Positions 55,028 to 63,721 are shown, counted from the stretch's first letter. The stretch: 64,000 bases of DNA from Ghiorsea bivora (GCF_000744415.1 NZ_JQLW01000009.1:62001-126000), one strand, 5' to 3'. The notes: generated by a model from the sequence alone, not told the origin. Program-made: numbers and translations.

Positions 55028-55663
55028 ATGCCAACACCTGAGCAGCTTCTGCAAAACAACAAAACATGGGCCAATCAACGTGAACAAAAGTCGCCTGGTT
55101 TTTTTGATCGCCTATCAGGGCAACAAAAACCCAAATATATGTGGATTGGCTGCTCAGATAGCCGTGTACCTGCCAATGAAATCGTTGGTTTGGATCCGGG
55201 TGAAATTTTTGTACACCGAAATATTGCCAACCAAGTACACCATACCGATTTAAACTGTTTATCGGGTGTACAATATGCCGTAGATGTATTGAAAGTAGAA
55301 CATATTATTGTGACTGGGCATTATGATTGTGGCGGTGTGGAAGCTGCAATCACCTCGCAACATTTTGGCATCGTGGACAACTGGATTCGTGGTATTCGTG
55401 ATAATTTTCACCAGCATTACGATGATTTAAAAGATTTATCCCCACAAGAAATGTCAGACCGTATGACAGAACTTAATGTCATCAAACAAGTGGAAAACCT
55501 ATCACACACCCGCATTATACAAAGTGCATGGGAAAAAGGTCGTCCTTTAAGTATTCATGGTTGGGTGTACCGACTTGGCACAGGTCTTATTCATAATTTA
55601 CAGGTATCACGTCATGCAGCAGGTGATATCGCGCCTGTATTCCGCTCCGTACCTCGTCTCTAA
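55028..55663 (+). CDS. can: Beta-class carbonic anhydrase
   Basis: A 211-residue zinc enzyme interconverting CO2 and bicarbonate. The zinc ligands lie in GCSDSRVPANEIVGLDPGE (Cys and Asp, about 41-60) and VTGHYDCGGVEAAI (His and Cys, about 94-107). IHGWVYRLGTGLI near the end is typical. Full length for the Can/CynT type. No export signal. Confidence 0.95.
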   Translation: MPTPEQLLQNNKTWANQREQKSPGFFDRLSGQQKPKYMWIGCSDSRVPANEIVGLDPGEIFVHRNIANQVHHTDLNCLSGVQYAVDVLKVEHIIVTGHYDCGGVEAAITSQHFGIVDNWIRGIRDNFHQHYDDLKDLSPQEMSDRMTELNVIKQVENLSHTRIIQSAWEKGRPLSIHGWVYRLGTGLIHNLQVSRHAAGDIAPVFRSVPRL

Positions 55664-55665
55664 AG

Positions 55666-56442
55666 ATGACTGAAAAGCTTATACCCATTTCTTTTGCACT
55701 CACGCCACGGATGCAATCTTTGATTGAACTGCGTGATGCTTTGCGTTGTATGCAACAAGCATTGCAAAACCAATCACCCTTTTTATGGCTCACTGCAAGC
55801 AATGAAATTCATGCTTTGCTTGTCGGTGATGGACATAAAAAACCTGCAATCCCCAATATCATCAGTTTATTTTCAAGCATGCAAAAACACTTTAAAAATT
55901 TAGCCACAAAACACCCTGAATTTGAAAAGAAATTGATTCAAGCTTGCCATGAAGTTGCAACTTCAGCCGAAAAAATACGCAGTAGCACATCATCAAGCAT
56001 AGATTTCTTAAATGCTGATGCATGGTTAACAGCTTATAGAGATAGTGTGCGCAAACAAGACTTGCTTGGACATAAACTCTCCTTACCTCAGCTGATTCAC
56101 CCCTTTTGGCACAATAGTGAACATGCACAACAACTTTACAGCATTATTGAGCCCATGATTCAAGCTATTGAACATCTCAACACCATGTTACATGCCCATG
56201 TGCCTTGGCAGCAACGTACTGCCCATGCAGGTTATGATCAAATCACCTTGGCAGCACAAGATGATATTGGTTTGGTGATTATCGGTGTGCCTGAACAAGC
56301 TGTTGCCCAAGGCATCGTACCCAGTTGTTCAGGCTTTCGCGCTGTGATACGCCTTAGGTTTTCCCAATGGTCACCCGGCAAGGTCGAACACGACATTACA
56401 CACAATCAAACATATGCACTCATGGCGGTACCCATATCATGA
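55666..56442 (+). CDS. zapD: ZapD-like cell-division protein
   Basis: A 258-residue, largely helical protein. I assign it to the ZapD family (Z-ring associated, bundles FtsZ filaments) because of its size, the helical first 180 residues (LTPRMQSLIELRDALRCMQQ at the start), the beta-rich C-terminal part (GIVPSCSGFRAVIRLRFSQW) and, above all, the overlapping yacG gene, its partner in E. coli. The sequence is diverged from enterobacterial ZapD, and the assignment rests partly on context. No membrane segment. Confidence 0.6.
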   Translation: MTEKLIPISFALTPRMQSLIELRDALRCMQQALQNQSPFLWLTASNEIHALLVGDGHKKPAIPNIISLFSSMQKHFKNLATKHPEFEKKLIQACHEVATSAEKIRSSTSSSIDFLNADAWLTAYRDSVRKQDLLGHKLSLPQLIHPFWHNSEHAQQLYSIIEPMIQAIEHLNTMLHAHVPWQQRTAHAGYDQITLAAQDDIGLVIIGVPEQAVAQGIVPSCSGFRAVIRLRFSQWSPGKVEHDITHNQTYALMAVPIS

Positions 56443-56639
56443 ATAAAAAAATCACGGTCAAATGCCCTATTTGTAAAACACTTGTGGAATACGGCAGTGA
56501 AAACTTTCCTTTTTGCAGCGAGCGTTGTCAGACCCAAGATTTGGGCAATTGGGCCAGCGATGCTTATGCCATTCCAAGTGATAGCATCAGTGACGAACAA
56601 CCACTGGATGAGACACAGCCTCAGCATAGTATCCATTAA
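56439..56639 (+). CDS. yacG: Zinc-ribbon DNA gyrase inhibitor YacG
   Basis: A 66-residue zinc protein. KCPICKTLVEY and FPFCSERCQTQDLGNWAS supply the four cysteines (C-X2-C and C-X3-C) of the YacG zinc finger, and DLGNWASDAYAIP is the signature after it. YacG binds GyrB and limits gyrase. The ATG at 56439 overlaps the zapD stop (ATGA). Confidence 0.93.
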   Translation: MNKKITVKCPICKTLVEYGSENFPFCSERCQTQDLGNWASDAYAIPSDSISDEQPLDETQPQHSIH

Positions 56640-56642
56640 ACC

Positions 56643-57140
56643 ATGCAAAACACTTCATCCATGCCCCAAAAAAATATACCCAATCCCAACACACCCAAAA
56701 AACATTTAAGGCTCGCATACATTCTCACCCATACAGTACTTTTTATACCCGTACTCTTATGGCCTTTACCCACACTGATCTTTCAAAACCCCATGTTATA
56801 CGATATTTTTATTCCAACATGGTTAACCTGCATTGTGATTCAGTTGCTTGTCGCAGTGGCTATGGACAGCATGTTGTACCAAGTATCCAGCTTCAAACAA
56901 GCTCTGGATGCAACGCTTTGGGTGAGCTTGATGGCCATGTTTTCAGTCTCCACCTTACAAAAACATGAATCAGCATGGGTATTGGGTGTTTTGTTTCTAA
57001 TTCATTCATTTCGTGCAGCATACAAACTTATGCAAGCAGACCACCAACAAACATCATGGTGGTTATGGTTGGCTTGGGGCAGAGACATGACTTCCGCAGT
57101 CATCATTTTGTTTTGGAGCTTTATGTTACTTGGTCAGTAA
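56643..57140 (+). CDS. Small polytopic membrane protein of unknown function
   Basis: A 165-residue protein with about four membrane helices (around residues 28-48, 56-76, 90-110 and 140-160) and a cytosolic polar N-terminus. There is a Trp-rich segment TSWWLWLAWGRDM near 135-147. I do not recognise the family. It starts 3 nt after yacG and is probably the last gene of the comF unit. Confidence 0.65.
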   Translation: MQNTSSMPQKNIPNPNTPKKHLRLAYILTHTVLFIPVLLWPLPTLIFQNPMLYDIFIPTWLTCIVIQLLVAVAMDSMLYQVSSFKQALDATLWVSLMAMFSVSTLQKHESAWVLGVLFLIHSFRAAYKLMQADHQQTSWWLWLAWGRDMTSAVIILFWSFMLLGQ

Positions 57141-57149
57141 AACTTCAGC

Positions 57150-57821
57150 TCACTTGTTGGCTGAACCTTGGCTAAGCTCCTGTATCCTTCTTTTAATACC
57201 AGCTTGATATTCAGGAGGCATCACCTTTAATATACCTTGAAGAAAAGCAATGGCATCTTGTGGGGTTGCTGTTGACGCTAAAAATCGAGAAGCCAATGTC
57301 ACTAAAAACGGCGGTGCATCTTTGCGATTGGCTGCTACAGACATCAACTCAAAAGCCTGCTTATCATCATGCAGCAAGTCGTGCGCAATGAAACCTGCAA
57401 AAAAAGGAAATTCCCACACTTCAGGACGTGGATCAAAGCTTTTGCGTAATAAATCCACCGACGCTTCAGGCATATGGGCATCATAAGCCAAAATACTGCC
57501 CGCTAACCGATACACATCAAAAAACTTAGGGTCCAAATTTTGCGCTCGATTCAAATACACAGGTAAATACTGCAAAACCTGCTTCTTTTGATGCTGTGTA
57601 GCTTCATAATAAATTGCAAACACATCCAACATACGAAAATCAGCCATAATACCACGCAATGGCCCTGCGATTATGATTTCAGCTCTGGGGGAAGAAGACG
57701 ATGTCCATGTATGTAACTGCTGCTTACCATGTATGTGTTCAGACTGCTCACGCACCACCAACAAAAGCAGCAATGAAACAGATAAAACGAATATAGGTAA
57801 AATTTGCAACTTCTTTGCCAT
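57150..57821 (-). CDS. Membrane-anchored TPR-like protein (possible PilG counterpart)
   Basis: A 223-residue protein with one N-terminal membrane helix (about 5-23, LQILPIFVLSVSLLLLLVV) and a helical periplasmic part whose helices look like TPR pairs (YLPVYLNRAQNLDPKFFDVY, AFELMSVAANRKDAPPFLVT). It is 2 nt downstream of the ABC permease, so the three genes form a unit. An ATPase, a permease and an accessory protein beside pilins recall pilGHI of Myxococcus, needed for pilus assembly; that link is inference. Confidence 0.6.
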   Translation of the reverse strand: MAKKLQILPIFVLSVSLLLLLVVREQSEHIHGKQQLHTWTSSSSPRAEIIIAGPLRGIMADFRMLDVFAIYYEATQHQKKQVLQYLPVYLNRAQNLDPKFFDVYRLAGSILAYDAHMPEASVDLLRKSFDPRPEVWEFPFFAGFIAHDLLHDDKQAFELMSVAANRKDAPPFLVTLASRFLASTATPQDAIAFLQGILKVMPPEYQAGIKRRIQELSQGSANK

Positions 57822-57823
57822 GG

Positions 57824-58636
57824 CTATAAATCTCGCCGCTTAAACAACATCAAACCCATCATGAAACATACCACAGCATACAAACTATGTTCTGCAACAT
57901 ACATAGTCATTTGCACAAGGCTCAATGCATCACCATGCGCCAGTTGCAGCGCAATATCTGCGCCATTCAAATGTGGAATCATGGCATACACCGCATCCAA
58001 TACTGGCATAATGAATGCTGGTGTTTCAGCCATCACATCTGGGCTTTGCAAGGCTTGTAACACAGGCGGGAAAATCCAAGTAAACACCAAAGAAGCCATC
58101 ACAAACAACATCATCTCTGCATCACCAGAGGCCCATGATGCAATAAAGAATACCAAACCCAACACAGCAATATACTGAAAAGCATAAAAGAACATCATTT
58201 GTGCCAACGTAATCCAAGAAAAACCAGATTGATAAAATTCAGGTTTGGCACCAATATAAAATACAGCCACAATGAGCGAAGAAACAAACAATGCCAACAA
58301 AAGCATCATAAAAGCAAAAACAAAACCTACAAATCTACCAGCGAAATAATCGGTTCGTCTCACGGGTGGTGTAAGCAATATATAACAAACCCGTTCAAAT
58401 ATATCTTTGCTAAGCAACACAACCACCACAAAAATCAAAAAAGCAATCATCATCAGTTGCGCTGATGCAGCAATCGCATCCATATAGACCTTGCCAATAT
58501 CTACCATAAACAACGCACCCATCACCACGGCAAAAGCAGGTGCTACAAGCGCTATCAGCAATATCATTTTATAACTTCGGCTTTGCCAAAGCTCCAACCA
58601 AGTTAATTTTGCCAACTTAATCCAAAGCATGTTCAT
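57824..58636 (-). CDS. ABC-2-type permease
   Basis: A 270-residue permease with six membrane helices, no signal peptide and typical ABC-2 loops (LTPPVRRTDYFAGRFVGFVF about 95-114). It overlaps the ATPase gene by 20 nt and is followed 2 nt later by the TPR-like gene. Substrate unknown; the neighbouring pilin genes suggest a role in type IV pilus assembly. Confidence 0.82.
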   Translation of the reverse strand: MNMLWIKLAKLTWLELWQSRSYKMILLIALVAPAFAVVMGALFMVDIGKVYMDAIAASAQLMMIAFLIFVVVVLLSKDIFERVCYILLTPPVRRTDYFAGRFVGFVFAFMMLLLALFVSSLIVAVFYIGAKPEFYQSGFSWITLAQMMFFYAFQYIAVLGLVFFIASWASGDAEMMLFVMASLVFTWIFPPVLQALQSPDVMAETPAFIMPVLDAVYAMIPHLNGADIALQLAHGDALSLVQMTMYVAEHSLYAVVCFMMGLMLFKRRDL

Positions 58637-59291
58637 GACTCCAGTGTATCAAACGTTGCTCCAAATCTTCAACTTCTTGCATATTATGCGCTTTGATATC
58701 CATTGTTTCACACATCTTACCTTGCGCCATAATATGCACTTGGTCACACAGACGAACCAAGTCTGTCACCGCATGGCTACACATCAAAATACTTGTCCCA
58801 GCTTGCTTTCTCCGCATAAACACATCCAACATATGTTTCCTGCCCATAGCATCTAAACCACTCATAGGTTCATCTAAAATCAACCATTCAGGTTGCCCTG
58901 CAAGCGCATAAGCAATGGCTGTGCGTTGTTTCATGCCTTTGGAATATGTACGAATCGGTTGATGCCATGCTTCTGGTTTTAAACATACCTCTTCAAGCAA
59001 GGATTCCACAGCCTGCGATGCACCTTGCACACTACAGGCATGGGACACAATTTGGTAAGCCGACAAGTGGATAGGTAAATACGGATTTTCAGGCAGCATA
59101 GACACTGATTCCAAAGCCACATCAGGTTTGCCATCTGCATACACCAAACCCATCAAAATTTTAATCAGCGTGCTCTTTCCTGCACCGTTAGCGCCCAACA
59201 AACCATGGGCAAATGAAGATTGTAGTGTTAAACGTTGCAAATCCAGCACACACTTTTCTTGGTAATGTTTTTGTAAGGCTATGATATTCAT
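58617..59291 (-). CDS. ABC transporter ATPase
   Basis: A 224-residue ATPase. Walker A is LGANGAGKSTLIKIL (about 33-47), the signature is YSKGMKQRTAIAYAL (about 119-133; SKGMK instead of SGGQ), and Walker B is WLILDEPMSGLDAMG. The SKGM signature is common in CcmA/Nod-type and ABC-2 exporters. It begins 66 nt beyond the pilin stop, after the pilin terminator. Confidence 0.9.
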   Translation of the reverse strand: MNIIALQKHYQEKCVLDLQRLTLQSSFAHGLLGANGAGKSTLIKILMGLVYADGKPDVALESVSMLPENPYLPIHLSAYQIVSHACSVQGASQAVESLLEEVCLKPEAWHQPIRTYSKGMKQRTAIAYALAGQPEWLILDEPMSGLDAMGRKHMLDVFMRRKQAGTSILMCSHAVTDLVRLCDQVHIMAQGKMCETMDIKAHNMQEVEDLEQRLIHWSHEHALD

Positions 59292-59316
59292 CTTACACCC
59301 CTAACTTTTAGAAAAA

Positions 59317-59340
59317 AAAAGGCTCCCGAAGGAGCCTTTT
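59317..59340 (-). terminator. Terminator of the pilin gene
   Basis: On the minus strand AAAAGGCTCC-TTCG-GGAGCCTTTT is followed by more T. The UUCG tetraloop makes it very stable. It separates the highly expressed pilin from the ABC unit. Confidence 0.9.
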
Positions 59341-59356
59341 CATGAAAAATATAAGT

Positions 59357-59881
59357 TTAGTTAACAGCGTAAGCTTTAATAATTGTTCCTGTTTGACCTG
59401 AACAATCAGTCGTTGCTGGTGTACCACCTGTAGCATCTAATTTAGCGCCTTCTGTTGCCGCTGCAGTCAAAGCAACGGGTGCAGGTGCTGCATTACTTGC
59501 CATAAAAATTTGGTTACCACCAGTATGTTTAGCACGAATACAATATCCAGTTGTTGCACCTTTTGTGAAAGCTGCGCCTACACCATCAGAAATATTCCAT
59601 GTTGCATTCACAACACCTGTTAAACCACTGGATGTTAGGGTGATTGGAGCTGCACCAAATGTTGCTGCTACTGTATCTGGATAGACATAGTTATCTGTGT
59701 AAAAACCTTCAGTCACAGTAACGCCATTTTTAGCATCTGCTGCTGCTGCTGAGTTAAACGCTTTAATACGGAATGTGGCAAATTGTGGAATCGCAATCGA
59801 TGCCAAAATACCAATAATCGCAACCACAATCATCAATTCAATTAAGGTAAAACCTTTTTGTGTTTTTTGTTTAAGATTCAT
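59357..59881 (-). CDS. pilA: Type IV major pilin (PilA-like)
   Basis: A 174-residue prepilin. The short leader MNLKQKTQKG precedes FTLIELMIVVAIIGILASIA, with cleavage between G and F and the conserved Glu5. The globular part is Ala/Thr-rich and ends in a Cys pair (CIRAKH and TDCSGQTG) forming the D-loop. A GGGGAG ribosome-binding site, a sigma-54 site upstream and a strong terminator point to high expression. Its repeat of the phrase FRIKAFNS with the next pilin shows recent common ancestry. Confidence 0.93.
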   Translation of the reverse strand: MNLKQKTQKGFTLIELMIVVAIIGILASIAIPQFATFRIKAFNSAAAADAKNGVTVTEGFYTDNYVYPDTVAATFGAAPITLTSSGLTGVVNATWNISDGVGAAFTKGATTGYCIRAKHTGGNQIFMASNAAPAPVALTAAATEGAKLDATGGTPATTDCSGQTGTIIKAYAVN

Positions 59882-59940
59882 ATTGAAATCTCCCCTTTCT
59901 TTTTTTTAAACAGTCTTGTTTAGCCTGTGTTTAGCATGCA

Positions 59941-59955
59941 GCAACCATGATGCCA
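59941..59955 (-). promoter_or_regulatory. Sigma-54-type promoter of pilA
   Basis: On the minus strand TTGGCATCATGGTTGCTG has GG and GC exactly 10 bp apart. Transcription would begin near 59929, 48 nt upstream of the ATG. Sigma-54 control by PilR is usual for pilA. Confidence 0.65.
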
Positions 59956-59992
59956 AGCTCATAGCTTATAAATACACAATCAACCACAACAA

Positions 59993-60033
59993 ACTGACAC
60001 TTTTTGTCAGTATCAAGACCCTGATTTGTCAGT
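59993..60033. promoter_or_regulatory. TGTC-type enhancer-like sites upstream of pilA
   Basis: ACTGACA (59993-59999), TGTCAGT (60005-60011) and TGTCAGT (60027-60033) lie about 40-80 bp upstream of the -24 element. They contain TGTC, the core of known PilR sites, at a usual enhancer distance. Confidence 0.4.
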
Positions 60034-60523
60034 TTAAGGTAATGTTCGCAATCGCTGCTTTGGTCATATTCGAACAGTCTTGGGTTACAGGTGTGGCACC
60101 TAAACTATTCAGCTTCACACCTTGGCTTGCACTAGCTTTTAATGCAACGGGAACAGTAGAAGCATTGCTTGCCATATACACAATATCTCCAGAAAAATGC
60201 TTGGCTAGCAAACAATAACCGCCTACACCTTTAATATATAAAACAGACACTTGATCAGAAACCAACCAAGGCTCTGTAGTTGTCCCATCGGTTAACACAG
60301 TTAAACCCTGCCCTGTAAACAAAGGAAGACTATCAGGAAGTTTAGAACCAAAAGACTTAAACGTTTCAATCTTTCTTATACCATTCTGGATATCAGAAAT
60401 AGCTACTGAATTAAATGCCTTGATGCGAAACTTAGCAAATATTGGTATTGCTACAGAAGCCAAAATACTGACAATTGCAACCACAATCATTAATTCTATT
60501 AAGGTAAAACCTTTTTCTTTCAT
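60029..60523 (-). CDS. Second type IV pilin-like protein
   Basis: A 164-residue prepilin starting MKEKGFTLIELMIVVAIVSI, with an unusually short five-residue leader. It shares FAKFRIKAFNSVAISDIQNG with the pilin 147 bp downstream and has the same C-terminal Cys pair (CLLAKH, QDCSNMTK), so the two are paralogues. I chose the ATG at 60523. It has no ribosome-binding site and coincides with the start expected from the sigma-54-like element upstream, which would make the mRNA leaderless. It could be a minor or alternative pilin. Confidence 0.88.
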   Translation of the reverse strand: MKEKGFTLIELMIVVAIVSILASVAIPIFAKFRIKAFNSVAISDIQNGIRKIETFKSFGSKLPDSLPLFTGQGLTVLTDGTTTEPWLVSDQVSVLYIKGVGGYCLLAKHFSGDIVYMASNASTVPVALKASASQGVKLNSLGATPVTQDCSNMTKAAIANITLN

Positions 60524-60534
60524 AGCTATTTCAA

Positions 60535-60548
60535 GCAAAAGTTGTGCC
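60535..60548 (-). promoter_or_regulatory. Sigma-54-type element before the second pilin
   Basis: On the minus strand TAGGCACAACTTTTGCTTG has GG and GC 10 bp apart (60547-60548 and 60535-60536). The calculated start is 60523, the A of the pilin ATG. Confidence 0.45.
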
Positions 60549-60554
60549 TAGCGT

Positions 60555-61106
60555 TTAAACACCACCATCACTCGAATCATCGGGCTCAATATATTTCGCC
60601 ATATACAGGCTTTGCCCAATGATAAAAACAACGGTTAAACCCATCAGTCCAAACAATTTAAAGTTTACCCAAGTATCGGTATCGTAGTTGTAAACCACAT
60701 ACAGGTTTAAAAAACCTAAAAAGATAAAAAACACAGCCCAAGCCACATTTAATGTGGACCATACATGTTGCGGTAAGTTAACCTGCCCGCCCATCATACG
60801 TTGAATAATATTTTTTTTGCCAATCCACATGCTGCCCAAAAATACGACTGCAAATAACCAGTTGATCACCGATGGTTTCCATTTAATAAACATCTCATCA
60901 TGTAAAAACAGCGTTAAACCACCAAACGCAGCCACTAGGACCAATGTAATCACATGGTTTTGCTCAAACTTGCCTTTCCACAAACGTACACCCACAGTTT
61001 GAATCGCGCTGGCAATAATCAATACCGCCGTTGCCACATAAATATCTTCCATCTTGTACACAATGAAAAACAACGCCACAGGCAAAAAATCAATCAACAT
61101 TTTCAT
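60555..61106 (-). CDS. yciB: Inner-membrane protein YciB (intracellular septation protein A family)
   Basis: A 183-residue, five-helix inner-membrane protein. MKMLIDFLPVALFFIVYKME is the family start, and FIKWKPSVINWLFAVVFLGS and WNVAWAVFFIFLG-type segments (LNVAWAVFFIFLGFLNLYVV) are diagnostic. YciB interacts with divisome and elongation proteins and affects envelope integrity. It lies upstream of the pilins and has its own gene unit. Confidence 0.93.
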   Translation of the reverse strand: MKMLIDFLPVALFFIVYKMEDIYVATAVLIIASAIQTVGVRLWKGKFEQNHVITLVLVAAFGGLTLFLHDEMFIKWKPSVINWLFAVVFLGSMWIGKKNIIQRMMGGQVNLPQHVWSTLNVAWAVFFIFLGFLNLYVVYNYDTDTWVNFKLFGLMGLTVVFIIGQSLYMAKYIEPDDSSDGGV

Positions 61107-61170
61107 AATCTAATTATCCTTTTTTCGTCTCTTACCGTCATACCCACGAAGGTTAACCAACACTCTTTCT

Positions 61171-61205
61171 GTCATTCCCGCGTTTAGGTGAATTGCGGGA
61201 ATGAC
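61171..61205. repeat. GTCATTCCCGC palindrome, copy 1
   Basis: GTCATTCCCGC (61171-61181) and GCGGGAATGAC (61195-61205) form a perfect 11-bp inverted repeat, two bases from the rnhA stop. A degraded relative (GTCATACCCACGAAGG) lies at 61138. Between yciB and rnhA nothing else is visible. Confidence 0.8.
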
Positions 61206-61207
61206 GC

Positions 61208-61639
61208 TTAAATGGGAATACCTTGCCTTGCAAGTTCATCCGCTTTTTCATTACCTTCATCACCCGAATGCCCTTTCACCCATTGCCAATCCACATCGTG
61301 AATTTGATTTAAGGCATCCAAAGCTTCCCATAGTTCACGATTGGCTACAGGTTCTTTTTTACTATTTTTCCAACCTTTTTTCTTCCAACCATGAATCCAA
61401 TCGGTAATCCCGTTCAATACATACTTAGAATCAGTAACAATTGTAATTGAAGATGGTTTTTTTAAAGCTTTAAGCGCTTCAATGGCCGCTTGTAATTCCA
61501 TGCGTTGATTGGTGGTATCTTTTTCGCCACCGCACAATTCTTTTTCATGATGCCCCGCTTTAAGCCAAACACCCCAGCCACCAGGGCCAGGATTTCCAGA
61601 GCATGCACCATCGGTATAAGCGATAATTTTATTACGCAT
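61208..61639 (-). CDS. rnhA: Ribonuclease HI
   Basis: A 143-residue RNase HI that removes RNA from RNA-DNA hybrids. The active-site residues are all present: Asp in [17 protein letters not shown], Glu in [14 protein letters not shown], Asp in [12 protein letters not shown], and Asp with His in the last part ([16 protein letters not shown]). The ATG at 61639 gives the standard start [11 protein letters not shown]. It is framed by GTCATTCCCGC palindromes on both sides. Confidence 0.95.
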   Translation of the reverse strand: MRNKIIAYTDGACSGNPGPGGWGVWLKAGHHEKELCGGEKDTTNQRMELQAAIEALKALKKPSSITIVTDSKYVLNGITDWIHGWKKKGWKNSKKEPVANRELWEALDALNQIHDVDWQWVKGHSGDEGNEKADELARQGIPI

Positions 61640-61655
61640 AATCACCACTTCCCTC

Positions 61656-61720
61656 GTCATTCCCGCGATTAGGTGAATTGCGAAGCAAGAGAGTATCCCC
61701 TAGGGGAAGGCGGGAATCCA
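61656..61720. repeat. GTCATTCCCGC repeat, copy 2, with palindromes
   Basis: GTCATTCCCGCG (61656-61667) is followed by the same TTAGGTGAATTGCG found in copy 1. The repeat continues with the 12-bp palindrome TCCCCTAGGGGA (61696-61707) and ends GGCGGGAATCCAC. It fills the rnhA-upstream gap. Confidence 0.75.
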
Positions 61721-61735
61721 CTAACCAACACATCA

Positions 61736-62029
61736 TCAATGAATTGAATTCCACAAATCATCCCAATTCGGATTATTCTCTTCAATTAACCTTATTTTCC
61801 AATTACGATTCCACTTCTTCATTTGCTTCTCACGAGTAATGGCGGACACCATAGTCTCATATTGCGCATAATAAACCAAGATATGTACATTATATTTTTT
61901 AGTGACCCCCTCGATATAATCATTCTTATGTTGCCAAACACGATGAACCAAGTTACTCGTTACACCAACATACAACCTTCCATGCTTTTTACTTGCTAGA
62001 ATATAAACGCATGGTTGTTTTATCATCAC
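61736..62029 (-). CDS. Small GIY-YIG nuclease-domain protein
   Basis: A 97-residue single-domain protein of the YhbQ/UPF0213-like GIY-YIG group. VYILASKKHGRLYVGVTSNL holds the two Tyr/Gly motifs (VYI and YVG), then the Arg in VHRVWQHKND and Glu in TREKQMKKWNRNWKIRLIEE. Its natural substrate is unknown. It lies between copies 2 and 3 of the GTCATTCC repeats, a neighbourhood I have seen described for this family only as a tendency. Confidence 0.85.
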   Translation of the reverse strand: MMIKQPCVYILASKKHGRLYVGVTSNLVHRVWQHKNDYIEGVTKKYNVHILVYYAQYETMVSAITREKQMKKWNRNWKIRLIEENNPNWDDLWNSIH

Positions 62030-62031
62030 AT

Positions 62032-62060
62032 ATAGATTCTCGCCTACGCTGGAATGACGG
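62032..62060. repeat. GTCATTCC repeat, copy 3
   Basis: On the minus strand CCGTCATTCCAGCGTAGGCG is followed by AGAATCTAT, three bases before the GIY-YIG start. It is a degraded palindrome of the same family as copies 1 and 2. Confidence 0.7.
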
Positions 62061-62065
62061 ACCTT

Positions 62066-63610
62066 TTATACGCCACTATATTGCGCATGCACTTCTCTAG
62101 CGTGCATATTGGGAAGTTTATTTAATGCTGCGATCAAAGCCTTAGCCGATGCCACCACAATATCGGTGTCTGAACCTTGTGCATTCACAATACGCTCACC
62201 ATCTTGCAAACGCACAGTCACTTCACCTTGCGCATCCGTGCCCGCAGTAATTGCATTCACTGAATACAACAAAAGTTTACCATTGGGTTCCACCAAAGAT
62301 TTAATGGCTTTAAATGCTGCATCCACGGGGCCATCACCCTTGGCAGTAGCCTCAAATATTTCACCATCAATATCCAATTTCACTGCCGCCACTGGTGCAT
62401 CTTTCGTGCCTGATGCCACATGCAAAGCCACAAGTTTCACATGTTCGGTATTGATTTCAGCATCTTCATTCAAAATCGCTTGCAAATCTTCATCAAAAAT
62501 ATCTTTTTTCTTATCTGCCAACGCTTTGAAACGCTCAAACACAGCAACCAACTGCTCATCATCAAGCGTAACACCCAATTCAACATAGCGTGCTTTTAAT
62601 GCAGCCCGCCCTGAATGTTTACCCAATACCATACGATTGGTATTCCAGCCCACAGATTCAGGGGTCATGATTTCATAAGTTTTTTTATGTTTTAAGACAC
62701 CATCTTGATGAATACCCGATTCATGGGCAAAGGCATTTGCACCCACAATCGCTTTATTGGCTTGAATCGGCATACCTGTGATTTGTGAAACCAATTTCGA
62801 GGTTTGCACAATTTTGGTGGTATCAATTCCTGTATCAATGTTATAACGGTCTGCACGTGTTTTCAAAATCATGACGATTTCTTCCAACGCCGCATTACCC
62901 GCGCGTTCACCCAAACCATTGATGGTACACTCCACTTGCCTTGCCCCATTCTCCACCGCAGCCAAAGAGTTTGCCACAGCCAAACCCAAGTCATTATGAC
63001 AATGCACAGAAAAAATCGCTTGATCAGCATTGGGTACACGTTCACGCAACAACTTGATTTTACGGCCAAATTCATCAGGTGTCATATATCCCACAGTGTC
63101 AGGAATATTGATAACCGATGCACCTGCATCAATCACTTTTTCTACAATCCTACACAAAAAATCATCATCAGAGCGCCCTGCATCTTCTGCTGAAAACTCA
63201 ACATTTGCTACCAAGTTGCGTGCTTGTTTCACCGCAGCTACTGCACGCTCCACCACTTCATCAGGGCTCATTCTCAATTTTGCTTCCATATGAATCGGGC
63301 TGGTTGCGATAAACGTATGAATACGCCCTCTATCGCCTGCGGGTTTAATCGCTTCAGCCACGCCATCAATATCTTTAGGGTGCGCTCTAGCCAAACCAGC
63401 AATCATCGCATTGGGAACTTCGGCTGCAATTCGGTTTACCGCTGTAAAGTCATCTGGAGAAGCCACAGGGAAACCCGCTTCAATCACATCCACACCCAAT
63501 GCCGCAAGCGCATGGGCAATACGTAATTTTTCCTCAATATTCATTGAACAGCCAGGTGATTGTTCACCATCACGCAAGGTGGTATCAAATATGTATAAAC
63601 GGTCAGACAT
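62066..63610 (-). CDS. leuA: 2-isopropylmalate synthase
   Basis: A 514-residue enzyme that condenses acetyl-CoA with 2-oxoisovalerate, the first committed step to leucine. The start at 63610 follows AAGGAG. The TIM-barrel has [17 protein letters not shown] (metal Asp, about 7-23) and [16 protein letters not shown] (metal His, about 200-215). The C-terminal regulatory domain (about 390-510) binds leucine for feedback inhibition. A leader peptide and attenuator lie upstream. No other leu gene is in the window, and the gene follows the 3' end of a gene resembling pssA on the same strand. Confidence 0.96.
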   Translation of the reverse strand: MSDRLYIFDTTLRDGEQSPGCSMNIEEKLRIAHALAALGVDVIEAGFPVASPDDFTAVNRIAAEVPNAMIAGLARAHPKDIDGVAEAIKPAGDRGRIHTFIATSPIHMEAKLRMSPDEVVERAVAAVKQARNLVANVEFSAEDAGRSDDDFLCRIVEKVIDAGASVINIPDTVGYMTPDEFGRKIKLLRERVPNADQAIFSVHCHNDLGLAVANSLAAVENGARQVECTINGLGERAGNAALEEIVMILKTRADRYNIDTGIDTTKIVQTSKLVSQITGMPIQANKAIVGANAFAHESGIHQDGVLKHKKTYEIMTPESVGWNTNRMVLGKHSGRAALKARYVELGVTLDDEQLVAVFERFKALADKKKDIFDEDLQAILNEDAEINTEHVKLVALHVASGTKDAPVAAVKLDIDGEIFEATAKGDGPVDAAFKAIKSLVEPNGKLLLYSVNAITAGTDAQGEVTVRLQDGERIVNAQGSDTDIVVASAKALIAALNKLPNMHAREVHAQYSGV

Positions 63611-63660
63611 AAAACTTCTCCTTAAACCCAATCTTTTCATCAAACCCTTGGGCTAAAAAC

Positions 63661-63687
63661 AAAAAAGCCACGGGGATAACCGTGGCT
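63661..63687 (-). terminator. leuA attenuator terminator
   Basis: On the minus strand AGCCACGG-TTATCC-CCGTGGCT forms an 8-bp GC-rich stem followed by TTTTTT, 51 nt upstream of the leuA start. TGGCTCG in the leader (63734-63740) is fully complementary to CGAGCCA at its 5' arm (63683-63689), giving a competing antiterminator. Confidence 0.85.
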
Positions 63688-63721
63688 CGAAACTTCAAAT
63701 ACTAAATAAAAACGTGTCTAT

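Noticed and set aside
19558-60033. Shared TGTCAGT motif in fic and pilA promoters taken as one regulon
   Set aside because: A seven-base match is expected by chance several times in 64 kb, and the spacing patterns differ.
62900-63530. Long plus-strand open frames opposite leuA, and similar frames opposite gltB and yhdP
   Set aside because: They are antisense shadows of strongly conserved genes and show no family features.
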